Position numbers and translations under genes: made by a program
The notes under the pieces: model-generated
What the model saw: the letters and a program-made list of their open reading frames with translations, nothing else
Database searches by the model: none
What the model was told of the DNA's origin: nothing
Part shown: positions 1 to 6,102 of the stretch, in pieces
How positions within the stretch are numbered: the first letter of the stretch is position 1
Layout of the letters: each line of letters opens with the position of its first letter
Assembly (NCBI GenBank): GCA_958448165.1
Contig: CAUDCW010000029.1
Coordinates: forward strand, 1 to 13,160
DNA length: 13,160 nucleotides
DNA from: an uncultured Oscillospiraceae bacterium
GTDB taxonomy: Bacteria > Bacillota > Clostridia > Oscillospirales > Acutalibacteraceae
Reading direction: 5' to 3'

Positions 1-1554
1 TGTTGTGCCGTTGATTACAACGCCGTCCGGTGATGTCGGATCTGTTGTTGTAGGAACTGTCGGATCTGTCGTTGTAGGAACTGTCGGGTCTGTTGTTGTA
101 GGATCTGTCGGGTCTGTAGTTGTAGGAACTGTCGGATCTGTCGTTGTAGGATCTGTCGGGTCTGTGGTTGTCGGGTCTGTCGGCAGTGATGACGAAGAAA
201 GCGATGTTGTGGTTTTTGCGCCGGTTACTGCGTTTTTGTTCATATCGTAAAGCTCATCAATCACTGTTGAAATATTAACATTTCCGCCAACAGCGGTTAC
301 CTTGTACTGAAGAGTAATCAATGTTTTAGCTGTTGAGAAGCTGTAGCCCGAAGATGCGTCAATGGCGTTGAAATAAACTGCCTTTGAGCCGTCATTCGGA
401 GTAAAGTTTACAACAAGATTGCCGTTTGTGAGGTTCGGGCAAGCTGCTGTCTGAGATGAAGTTAGAAGTGAAAGTGAAGAAGTTGAGCCTGACAAAGAAA
501 CATGTCCGCCGATTGTTGAAAGCTTTGCTGCGTTCTGAAGAGTTGTTGTATATGTAATAGTATCTCCAAGAGCGAATGTTTCGCCGTTGACAGTAAGCTT
601 TTGCGGGTCGGTTGTTGTTGGGTCTGTCGGGTCTGTAGTTGTAGGATCTGTCGGATCTGTAGTTGTAGGATCTGTCGGAGTTGAGCTTACAAGCGTTACT
701 TTATAGCTTGTTGTGCCTATATAGTCCTTGACGTCCATATCGTATTCTTCAATAATTTTGTGAGAAAGTGTTGTTGTACCGCTCTGTGCGATGACCTCAA
801 ACTGTGCGACTGCAAGCTCTGACTCTGTTGTAAAGTCGTAGCCTGTTCCTGCATTCATTGAGGAATATCCGACGCCTGCTCCGTCAGTTTCGTCAACATA
901 ATCTCTATTGACCATGAACGAGCCTGCTGATGAAAGCTTTGCAGAGAAGATCGAGTTTTTTGTTGCATAATCGCCGTAAAGCTTCAGATAATTGCTGTCA
1001 TACTTGAAAAAGCCGCTGATGCCCGAAAGAATCTTGTCAGCCTGATGCTTAACAGTAATCTGAACAACATCACCCTTCTGATATGTAGTGCCGTTGATTA
1101 CAACACCTTTTGCAACTGTCGGGCCTGTTGGGTTTGTCGGGTCTGTTGGGTTTGTCGGGTTCTCATAAACGCTCCAGCTACCCAAAAGTCTTCCCTTATC
1201 ATCTCTGTCGCTTGACGGTGTGAAGTAATTCTTTGTTCCGTCATAGCTTGATACTGAATCACCTGTCTGATCACCGCTGCCATTGTTGAAAATAACTTTG
1301 GTCTGATCTCCGGGCATTGTGTAGCTGTAAACATTACCGCTTACCTGTGTCATAGCCGTTCCCGGCCATCCTGTTGCTTCACCGCTGTTGCCGCTCCATA
1401 CGTAACAATTAACGGTGTTCCAGCTGTCCGGCTTTTCAAAGTAGATGACATCGCCGCTTGCCGCAGAAACACTGAATGTTCCCGCAGTAAAGAACACAGA
1501 CAACGCCATCAACAGTGCCAGAACAACTGCCAGTGGTTTTTTTGCCTTAACCAT
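1..1554 (-). CDS. Secreted CBM26 and cohesin-like multimodular protein, partial (C-terminus beyond window)
   Basis: This is a secreted, probably starch-binding protein; 518 residues are visible and the frame is open at base 1. Residues 1-32 form a signal peptide (MVKAKK, a hydrophobic core, SVSAA). Residues 34-100 resemble starch-binding module CBM26: IYFEKPDSW, YVWSGN, WPGTAM, YSYTMP, VIFNNG and QTGD occur in the expected order. After a short NPTDPTNPT linker comes a cohesin-like module, type A, at about 150-290 (VINGTTYQKGD; NRDYVDET). A TDPTTTDP linker and a different cohesin-like module, type B, at about 318-450 follow. A long TDP/TVP linker then leads into another type A module (GVVINGTT) at the window edge. 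The start is ATG at 1554, with AAAGGA ten bases upstream. No catalytic domain is visible. The neighbouring upstream gene is a paralogue with the same promoter region. The CBM26 call rests on remembered family motifs; 'cohesin-like' is a fold-level guess. Confidence 0.85.
   Translation of the reverse strand, partial: MVKAKKPLAVVLALLMALSVFFTAGTFSVSAASGDVIYFEKPDSWNTVNCYVWSGNSGEATGWPGTAMTQVSGNVYSYTMPGDQTKVIFNNGSGDQTGDSVSSYDGTKNYFTPSSDRDDKGRLLGSWSVYENPTNPTDPTNPTGPTVAKGVVINGTTYQKGDVVQITVKHQADKILSGISGFFKYDSNYLKLYGDYATKNSIFSAKLSSAGSFMVNRDYVDETDGAGVGYSSMNAGTGYDFTTESELAVAQFEVIAQSGTTTLSHKIIEEYDMDVKDYIGTTSYKVTLVSSTPTDPTTTDPTDPTTTDPTDPTTTDPQKLTVNGETFALGDTITYTTTLQNAAKLSTIGGHVSLSGSTSSLSLLTSSQTAACPNLTNGNLVVNFTPNDGSKAVYFNAIDASSGYSFSTAKTLITLQYKVTAVGGNVNISTVIDELYDMNKNAVTGAKTTTSLSSSSLPTDPTTTDPTDPTTTDPTVPTTTDPTDPTTTDPTVPTTTDPTVPTTTDPTSPDGVVINGTT
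28..189 (-). repeat. Linker-encoding short tandem repeats (TDPTTTDP/TVPTTTDP)
   Basis: Units of 18-24 bases encode PTDPTTTD and PTVPTTTD linker peptides between two cohesin-like modules. All are multiples of three, so copy-number changes would keep the reading frame. A shorter copy of this linker lies near 607-680. Confidence 0.85.
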
Positions 1555-1590
1555 TTGTTTCAAATCCTTTCCAAAAAAATCCAAATTTTC

Positions 1591-1602
1591 GCATTTTCAT
1601 GC
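1591..1602 (-). promoter_or_regulatory. 5'-end mRNA hairpin with GAAA tetraloop
   Basis: The minus strand reads GCATGAAAATGC, a perfect 4-bp stem closed by a GAAA tetraloop. It sits at the predicted transcription start, 7-8 bases past the -10 box. The same 12 bases occupy the same place before the paralogous gene (5502-5513), within a 20-base identical block. A 5'-end mRNA-stabilising stem-loop is a reasonable inference. Confidence 0.5.
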
Positions 1603-1609
1603 TGTTTAT

Positions 1610-1639
1610 AGTATATCAATATCTTGGGATTCAAGTCAA
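1610..1639 (-). promoter_or_regulatory. Sigma-A-type promoter of the CBM26 gene
   Basis: The -35 box TTGACT (1639-1634) and the -10 box TATACT (1615-1610) are separated by 18 bp. Predicted transcription start is about 1603, giving a leader of about 50 bases. The paralogue's promoter has identical boxes and spacing. Confidence 0.8.
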
Positions 1640-1704
1640 CAAAATTACAATATTTACATCTGCAACGACGAATTTTTGTATGTTTGAATATAAATAAAAT
1701 TTTA

Positions 1705-1720
1705 CTTTGTATGATTTGCA
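1705..1720 (-). promoter_or_regulatory. Conserved upstream motif, copy 1
   Basis: The minus strand reads TGCAAATCATACAAAG. A 15/16 match lies at 5616-5631, and in both cases the motif begins 78 bp from the -35 box. It may be a regulator site or simply residue of an ancestral duplication. Confidence 0.4.
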
Positions 1721-1884
1721 CAGGATTTTTTCAGCAAAAAGCTGCAAGTCACTTTCTTCCTTTCTATAATACAAAGGCGACCGTGTCGGTTTTTATCACA
1801 TTCTGTCTGATTGCAGGTGTAATTATCCGACCTCTTTATCAGGCTTGCTATTACGTTTTTTCTGTTTATATTGCTGTTGTCCAA
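1721..1884. other. Intergenic DNA with no recognisable gene
   Basis: This lies between the distal promoter motif of the CBM26 gene and the terminator of the upstream gene. Short reading frames exist on both strands (for example about 64 codons on minus), but none has a ribosome site plus a plausible protein. I see nothing functional here. Confidence 0.5.
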
Positions 1885-1921
1885 GAAACGGCTCAAAACG
1901 CAATTGTTTTGAGCCGTTTTT
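1885..1921 (-). terminator. Intrinsic terminator after the InlB-repeat protein gene
   Basis: A perfect 14-bp stem (1886-1899 with 1906-1919, core ACGGCTCAAAAC) has a 6-base loop and lies 35 bases past the stop codon at 1955. T runs occur on both sides, so it may act in both directions; the better T run is actually on the plus strand. It separates the two paralogous genes into independent transcription units. Confidence 0.75.
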
Positions 1922-1954
1922 GTGATTTACGCTATAGAGATGATTTAAGAAAAA

Positions 1955-4900
1955 TTATTTCCACTGAGCATAAAGGACAACTGTGTCATCTGCAATACCT
2001 GTCAAGCTGGTTAATTTTGCACTTGCCTTATATACATATTTGGTCCATCCTGCAGGCTGACTGCCCTCTTTGTACCAGCCGGTTGATTTTCCGTTGGTGT
2101 AACGCCACTGATCCTGAGCAGAGCGGTATGCTGTCCAGCCTGCAAATGTTTTTCCTGCATATGTAAATTTATTCGGGCTTACCTGTGCTGTTACACCGTA
2201 GGTGAGGATGACATCATCCATAGAGCCTGTTCCGCCGTTTGCGTCATATGTAACGGTATATGTTTTATCCGCCCACTGAGCATAAAATACAACTGTGTCA
2301 TCTACGATACTTGTCAGGTTAGTTAATTTTGCAGTTGCCTTATATACATATTTAGTCCATCCTGCAGGCTGACTGCCCTCTTTGTACCAGCCGGTTGATT
2401 TTCCGTTGGTATAACGCCACTGATCCTGAGCAGTACGGTATGCTGTCCAGCCTTTGAATGTTTTTCCTGCGTATGTAAATTTATTAGGTCTTACCTGTGA
2501 TGTTACGCCGTAGGTAAGGATTGAATCCTCCATTGTTCCCTTACCGCCGTTAGCGTCATATTTAACGGTGTATGTACCGCTTGACCACTGAGCATACAGT
2601 GTAACGGTGTCATCGTTAATACCTGTAAGGCTGGTTAATTTTGCGGTTGACTTATATACATATTTTGTCCATCCGTCAGGCTGACTGCCCTCTGCATACC
2701 AACCGGATGATGTGCCGTTGGTGTAACGCCACTGATCCTGAGTTGTACGGTATGCTGTCCAGCCGTTGAAGGATTTTCCGCCGTAAGTAAATTTGTTCGG
2801 GCTTACCTGTACTGTTACGCCGTAGGTGAGAATCATATCTTCCATTGTACCCTTACCGCCGTTTGCGTCATATGTAACGGTATATGTGTTATCCTCCCAC
2901 TGTGCGTACAGGGTTACGGTGTCACCGCCGACTTTTGTCAGGTTAGTTAATTTTGCGGTCGGCTTATAAACATACTTTGTCCATCCGTCAGGCTGACTGC
3001 CCTCTTTGTACCAAGCTGACGAAGTGCCGTTTGTGTAGCGCCACTGATTCTGAGCGGCACGGTATGCTGTCCAGCCGAAGAAGGTTTTTCCGGTATAAGT
3101 AAATTTATTCGGAGAAACCTGAGATGTAACTCCGTAGGTAAGAGTCATATTATCCATTGAGCCCTTGCCGCCGTTTGCGTTAAATGCAACGGTATATCCG
3201 CTGGTCTCCCACTGAGCATAAAGTATAACCGTATCATCGTTTACATCGGTAAGAGCAGATATTTTTTCGGTCGCCTTATAAACATACTTTGTCCAACCTG
3301 CCGGCTGACTGCCTTCTTCATACCAGCCTGTAGATGTTCCGTTTGTGTAGCGCCACTGATTCTGTGCTTCACGATATGCTGTCCAGCCGCCGAATGCCTT
3401 TCCTGAGAAAGTAAACTGATTCTGGCTGATCTGTACGGAGCTGCCGTAGGTAAGAATCATATCCTCCATCGAACCGCTGCCGCCGTTTGCGTCAAATGTA
3501 ACGGTATATGTGTTATCCTCCCACTGTGCATAAAGTGTTACGGTATCATTATTGATAGCTGTCAGGTTAGTAAGCTTTGCGGTTGGCTTATAAACATACC
3601 TTGTCCATCCGTCAGGCTGACTGCCCTCTTTATACCAGGCAGATTTTGTGCCGTTGGTGTAGCGCCACTGATTCTGAGCGGCACGGTATGCTGTCCAGCC
3701 TTTGAATGTCTTTCCGGTATAGGTAAATTTATTTGCGCTTACCTGCGTTGTTACACCGTAGGTGAGAGTCACATCGCTCATAGAACCCTTGCCGCCGTTG
3801 GAATTATACCTAACCGTATAAGTTTTTTCAGCCGAGGTTACAATAGACACTGCGTAGCTTGTTGTACCGGACAAATCATTAATGTCCATATCGTACTCTT
3901 CGAAGATTTTGTGTGTGATTGAGGTTGTACCGCTTTCTGCGATAACCTCAAACTGTACAGTTGCAATAACAGTCTCAGTTTTGAAGTCATAACCTGTTCC
4001 TGCGTCCATTGCGGAATATGCGATACCAACGCCCAGCGTTTCGTCAACATAAGCTCTGTTTACAAGAAAAGAACCTGATGAAGAAAGCTTCTGTGAGAAA
4101 ACCGAATCGACAGTTGTATAATCGCCGGAAAGCTTTACATAATTACTGTCATACTTGATAAAGCCGCTGATGCCTGCAACAGTCTTGTCTGCCTGATGCT
4201 TTACCGTCAGCTGAATAATATCGCCCTTCTGATATTTGGTGCCGTTGATTGTAACGCCGCTTGCAACAGTAGGAGCTGTTGTCGGGTCTGTGGCAGGAGA
4301 TGTGGCAGGCTCCGTTGTTGTAGGAACTGTCGGGTCTGTCGTTGTAGGAACTGTCGGCTCCGTTGTTGTAGGAACTGTCGGGTCTGTTGTTGTAGGAACT
4401 GTCGGGTCTGTTGTTGTAGGAACTGTCGGGTCTGTCGTTGTAGGAACTGTCGGGTCTGTTGTTGTAGGATCAGTTGCGGTCGGGTCTGTTGAAGCCGAGC
4501 TTACAAGCGTTACGCTGGTGGTTATTGTGCCTGAGATGTCGTTGAGGTCAATATCATACTCTTCAAGAATTTTATGAGAAAGTGTTGTTGTGCCGCTTTC
4601 TGCAATAACCTCAAACTGTGCAACCGCAAGCTCTGATTCTGTTGTGAAGTCGTAGCAAGTGGCGACGTTCATTCCGGAATAAGCGATACCTACACCGTCT
4701 GTTTCATCAACATACTCTCTGTTAACCATGAACGAGCCTGCTGATGAAAGCTTTGGCGAGATGAGTGAATTCTTTTCATTTAATGCATAATCGCCGTAAA
4801 GCTTCAGGTAGCTGCTGTCATATTTGATAAAGCCGCTTACACCCGAAACAAGCGTATCATTCTGATGCCTAACTGTAATCTGTATAACGTCACCTTTCTG

Positions 4901-5467
4901 ATATGCAGTGCCGTCGATTACAACGCCGCTTGTTGCCGAAGAAGTAATCGTAGTAGCGGTTTTGGCACTTGAAACAACGTTTGTGTCCATGTCGTAAATT
5001 TCGTCAATTGAAGTTGAAATATTCACTGCACCGCCTGCTGAAACAACCTTATACTCGAGCGTGATAAGGGTTTCTTCGGTTGAAAAGCTGTAGCCCGAAG
5101 AAGCATCAAGAGCATTGAAGTAAACATTGCTTGAGCCGTCGTTCGGCTCAAAATTAACTACAACGCTTCCGTTTGTAAGTGCAGGACAAGCTGCACTCTG
5201 AGATGCAGTAACCAGGGCCAGTGCGCTTGTATTTCCCGACACTGCCACATGGCCGCTTATACTCGAGAACTTATCTCTGTTCTGCAGAGTAGTTGTGTAT
5301 GTTACTGTGTCGCCAACACTGTACTCTTCTCCGTTTATTGTCAGTGTTGCCGAGTTTGTCTGTGCTGTGCCGGCAGCAGAAGCAGAGGTTGTACCTACGA
5401 ATAAAGCTGAAAAAGCTATCAGTACAGCCAATACAATGCTTATGGCACGACGATTTGTCTTACCCAT
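1955..5467 (-). CDS. Secreted cohesin-like and InlB-repeat multimodular protein
   Basis: A 1170-residue extracellular protein with no visible enzyme domain. Order of parts: signal peptide 1-31 (NRR, hydrophobic core, SASA); cohesin-like type B module about 40-172; type A modules about 181-324 and 403-545, each with a KGD(V/I)IQ strand and an NR.YVDET motif; a Thr/Pro/Asp linker (about 327-402) between the two A modules; then six tandem 104-residue repeats, 546-1169, ending one residue before the stop. Each repeat opens like a Listeria-Bacteroides (InlB B-type) repeat (TYTVTYDANGG) and closes with LYAQW, but carries an aromatic-rich insertion (TAYR..Q.QWRYTNG, WYKEGSQP). There is no LPXTG, dockerin, SLH or C-terminal membrane anchor. 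An upstream in-frame ATG at 5485 exists. I chose 5467 because AAAGGA lies 9 bases before it and it aligns with the paralogue's start. A role in adhesion or scaffolding for carbohydrate use is inferred. Confidence 0.9.
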   Translation of the reverse strand: MGKTNRRAISIVLAVLIAFSALFVGTTSASAAGTAQTNSATLTINGEEYSVGDTVTYTTTLQNRDKFSSISGHVAVSGNTSALALVTASQSAACPALTNGSVVVNFEPNDGSSNVYFNALDASSGYSFSTEETLITLEYKVVSAGGAVNISTSIDEIYDMDTNVVSSAKTATTITSSATSGVVIDGTAYQKGDVIQITVRHQNDTLVSGVSGFIKYDSSYLKLYGDYALNEKNSLISPKLSSAGSFMVNREYVDETDGVGIAYSGMNVATCYDFTTESELAVAQFEVIAESGTTTLSHKILEEYDIDLNDISGTITTSVTLVSSASTDPTATDPTTTDPTVPTTTDPTVPTTTDPTVPTTTDPTVPTTTEPTVPTTTDPTVPTTTEPATSPATDPTTAPTVASGVTINGTKYQKGDIIQLTVKHQADKTVAGISGFIKYDSNYVKLSGDYTTVDSVFSQKLSSSGSFLVNRAYVDETLGVGIAYSAMDAGTGYDFKTETVIATVQFEVIAESGTTSITHKIFEEYDMDINDLSGTTSYAVSIVTSAEKTYTVRYNSNGGKGSMSDVTLTYGVTTQVSANKFTYTGKTFKGWTAYRAAQNQWRYTNGTKSAWYKEGSQPDGWTRYVYKPTAKLTNLTAINNDTVTLYAQWEDNTYTVTFDANGGSGSMEDMILTYGSSVQISQNQFTFSGKAFGGWTAYREAQNQWRYTNGTSTGWYEEGSQPAGWTKYVYKATEKISALTDVNDDTVILYAQWETSGYTVAFNANGGKGSMDNMTLTYGVTSQVSPNKFTYTGKTFFGWTAYRAAQNQWRYTNGTSSAWYKEGSQPDGWTKYVYKPTAKLTNLTKVGGDTVTLYAQWEDNTYTVTYDANGGKGTMEDMILTYGVTVQVSPNKFTYGGKSFNGWTAYRTTQDQWRYTNGTSSGWYAEGSQPDGWTKYVYKSTAKLTSLTGINDDTVTLYAQWSSGTYTVKYDANGGKGTMEDSILTYGVTSQVRPNKFTYAGKTFKGWTAYRTAQDQWRYTNGKSTGWYKEGSQPAGWTKYVYKATAKLTNLTSIVDDTVVFYAQWADKTYTVTYDANGGTGSMDDVILTYGVTAQVSPNKFTYAGKTFAGWTAYRSAQDQWRYTNGKSTGWYKEGSQPAGWTKYVYKASAKLTSLTGIADDTVVLYAQWK
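1961..3832 (-). repeat. Six tandem 312-bp repeats encoding InlB-type units
   Basis: Unit boundaries are 3832-3521, 3520-3209, 3208-2897, 2896-2585, 2584-2273 and 2272-1961, each exactly 104 codons. The last two units (nearest the C-terminus) look about 95% identical by eye over long stretches, while the second unit is more divergent. Recent duplication or gene conversion at the 3' end is likely. Confidence 0.95.
4310..4456 (-). repeat. 24-bp tandem repeat encoding the PTVPTTT(D/E) linker
   Basis: About six copies of a 24-base unit (plus strand GTTGTTGTAGGAACTGTCGG plus 4 bases) encode an 8-residue linker repeat between two cohesin-like modules. Near-identical DNA occurs in the neighbouring paralogue, so both genes are candidates for slippage or recombination. 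Confidence 0.9.
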
Positions 5468-5501
5468 TTTCTCAAGTCCTTTCATAAATAGTCCTATTTT
5501 C

Positions 5502-5513
5502 GCATTTTCATGC
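5502..5513 (-). promoter_or_regulatory. 5'-end mRNA hairpin with GAAA tetraloop (copy 2)
   Basis: Identical to the 12-base hairpin at 1591-1602 and placed the same distance from the -10 box. It would lie at the very 5' end of the InlB-repeat mRNA. Confidence 0.5.
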
Positions 5514-5520
5514 TGAGTAG

Positions 5521-5550
5521 AGTATATCAGCTTTTTTCTTCATAAGTCAA
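5521..5550 (-). promoter_or_regulatory. Sigma-A-type promoter of the InlB-repeat protein gene
   Basis: The -35 box TTGACT (5550-5545), an 18-bp spacer and the -10 box TATACT (5526-5521) are identical to the boxes of the paralogue at 1610-1639. Spacer sequences differ but the leader block just downstream is conserved. Confidence 0.8.
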
Positions 5551-5615
5551 CAAAATAACAGTATTTTCTACTCAGATAAGTAAATTTTGTATCTTTTAAT
5601 ATATTTAAAATTTAT

Positions 5616-5631
5616 CTTTGTGTGATTTGCA
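5616..5631 (-). promoter_or_regulatory. Conserved upstream motif, copy 2
   Basis: The minus strand reads TGCAAATCACACAAAG, differing at one base from 1705-1720 and placed at the same 78-bp distance from the -35 box. The function is unknown. Confidence 0.4.
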
Positions 5632-5675
5632 TATAAATTTTCCTCATTAAAACGCTCATTATTCTGTTATTATTC

Positions 5676-5721
5676 AATAAAGAAAATACTCCTGCACTGT
5701 AGCCGAAATGCAGTGCAGGAG
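5676..5721 (-). terminator. spoVM: Intrinsic terminator of the spoVM operon
   Basis: A perfect 11-bp stem (CTCCTGCACTG with CAGTGCAGGAG) has an 11-base loop. On the minus strand it is followed by TATTTTCTTTATT, and it starts 13 bases past the spoVM stop. It insulates the spoVM unit from the downstream InlB-repeat gene promoter. Confidence 0.8.
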
Positions 5722-5734
5722 CATATTATGTTGA

Positions 5735-5827
5735 TTACGATTCAGGCTGTTCAACCTTCTTGATTTTGAAAATTTTTCTGAGCACAAACCCCATAATCGG
5801 AGAGCTTTTTATAACAACCACCTTCAA
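5735..5827 (-). CDS. spoVM: Stage V sporulation protein SpoVM (30 residues)
   Basis: A 30-residue peptide gene starting with TTG. The product begins MKVVVIKSSPIMGFV, continues with LRKIFKIKK and ends VEQPES. Aligned without gaps to Bacillus subtilis SpoVM (recalled), M1, K2, I6, K7, G13 and R17 match, and the length and amphipathic basic helix fit. In that family the peptide inserts shallowly in the outer forespore membrane, senses its positive curvature and anchors SpoIVA to start coat assembly. The start is supported by AGGGGGTGAGG just upstream and by the conserved MK start. It follows a small membrane-protein gene by 15 bases and is followed by a terminator. One oddity is that the helix-breaking proline is at residue 10 rather than 9. 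Sigma-E control is known for the family, but I found no clear sigma-E site here. Confidence 0.85.
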   Translation of the reverse strand: MKVVVIKSSPIMGFVLRKIFKIKKVEQPES

Positions 5828-5842
5828 ATCCTCACCCCCTGT

Positions 5843-5986
5843 TCATTTTCTCATCAGACAACATCCGAGCATTACAAGCAGAACCACCACAATAAAGGTA
5901 AAGCATCCCTCCGGCAGCAGACACGAGGTTACTATTCCTGCGGCAAAAGCTATTGCGCATTTGCCCCTTGTTCTACAACAGTTCAT
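5843..5986 (-). CDS. Small Cys-rich membrane protein upstream of spoVM
   Basis: A 47-residue protein I do not recognise. It starts MNCCRTRGKC and has two hydrophobic stretches, about 10-24 (AIAFAAGIVTSCLL) and 28-44 (CFTFIVVVLLVMLGCCL), split by PEG, and a basic end (MRK). There are seven cysteines in 47 residues, including CC pairs at 3-4 and 42-43. AAAAGGA precedes the ATG with suitable spacing, and the gene lies only 15 bases before spoVM, so the two are very probably co-transcribed. It is too short for most gene callers. Membership of a spoVM operon suggests, but does not prove, a sporulation-stage membrane role. The cysteines could bind metal, be acylated or form disulfides. Confidence 0.7.
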   Translation of the reverse strand: MNCCRTRGKCAIAFAAGIVTSCLLPEGCFTFIVVVLLVMLGCCLMRK

Positions 5987-6054
5987 TGTATCAATTCCTT
6001 TTCAAAAGCTTATTCCTACTTTTATATTACTCAGCAAATCAAACTTTGTTACAA

Positions 6055-6084
6055 TTGAATTTATCCTCTGTATTGTGGTATAAT
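6055..6084 (+). promoter_or_regulatory. Extended -10 promoter of the methyltransferase gene
   Basis: TTGAAT, an 18-bp spacer, then TGG-TATAAT, an extended -10. The transcript should start near 6091, only about 12 bases before the ATG, so the leader would be little more than the ribosome site GAGGTGA. Confidence 0.75.
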
Positions 6085-6102
6085 CCCGATGAGGTGAAGA
6101 AA

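Noticed and set aside
1702..1896. Minus-strand 64-codon reading frame
   Set aside because: It starts within or near the terminator of the upstream gene and overlaps the conserved promoter motif of the downstream gene; no ribosome site or recognisable feature.
1624..2166. Plus-strand 180-codon reading frame
   Set aside because: It crosses a terminator and runs antisense into the last InlB-type repeat; it has no ribosome site and its composition looks non-coding.
4310..4456. Regularly spaced repeats suggesting a CRISPR array
   Set aside because: The units are contiguous 24-bp coding repeats with no unique spacers, and they translate cleanly into a linker in the correct frame.
4236..4577. Plus-strand frames rich in Gly-Ser-Val repeats (also at 5-250)
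   Set aside because: They are antisense shadows of the Thr/Pro/Asp linker repeats of the minus-strand secreted proteins; no ribosome site or plausible protein.
1955..5467. Sortase, dockerin or S-layer anchoring of the InlB-repeat protein
   Set aside because: The chain ends one residue after the last repeat, with no LPXTG, membrane helix, duplicated calcium-loop dockerin or SLH motif.
5465..5485. Upstream ATG at 5485 as start of the InlB-repeat protein
   Set aside because: It would add six residues before the signal peptide and consume the AAAGGA ribosome site; the paralogue aligns with the start at 5467.
5953..6102. 50-codon N-terminal extension of the methyltransferase at 6103
   Set aside because: The extension overlaps the promoter and has no ribosome site, while ATG 6103 has GAGGTGA at good spacing.
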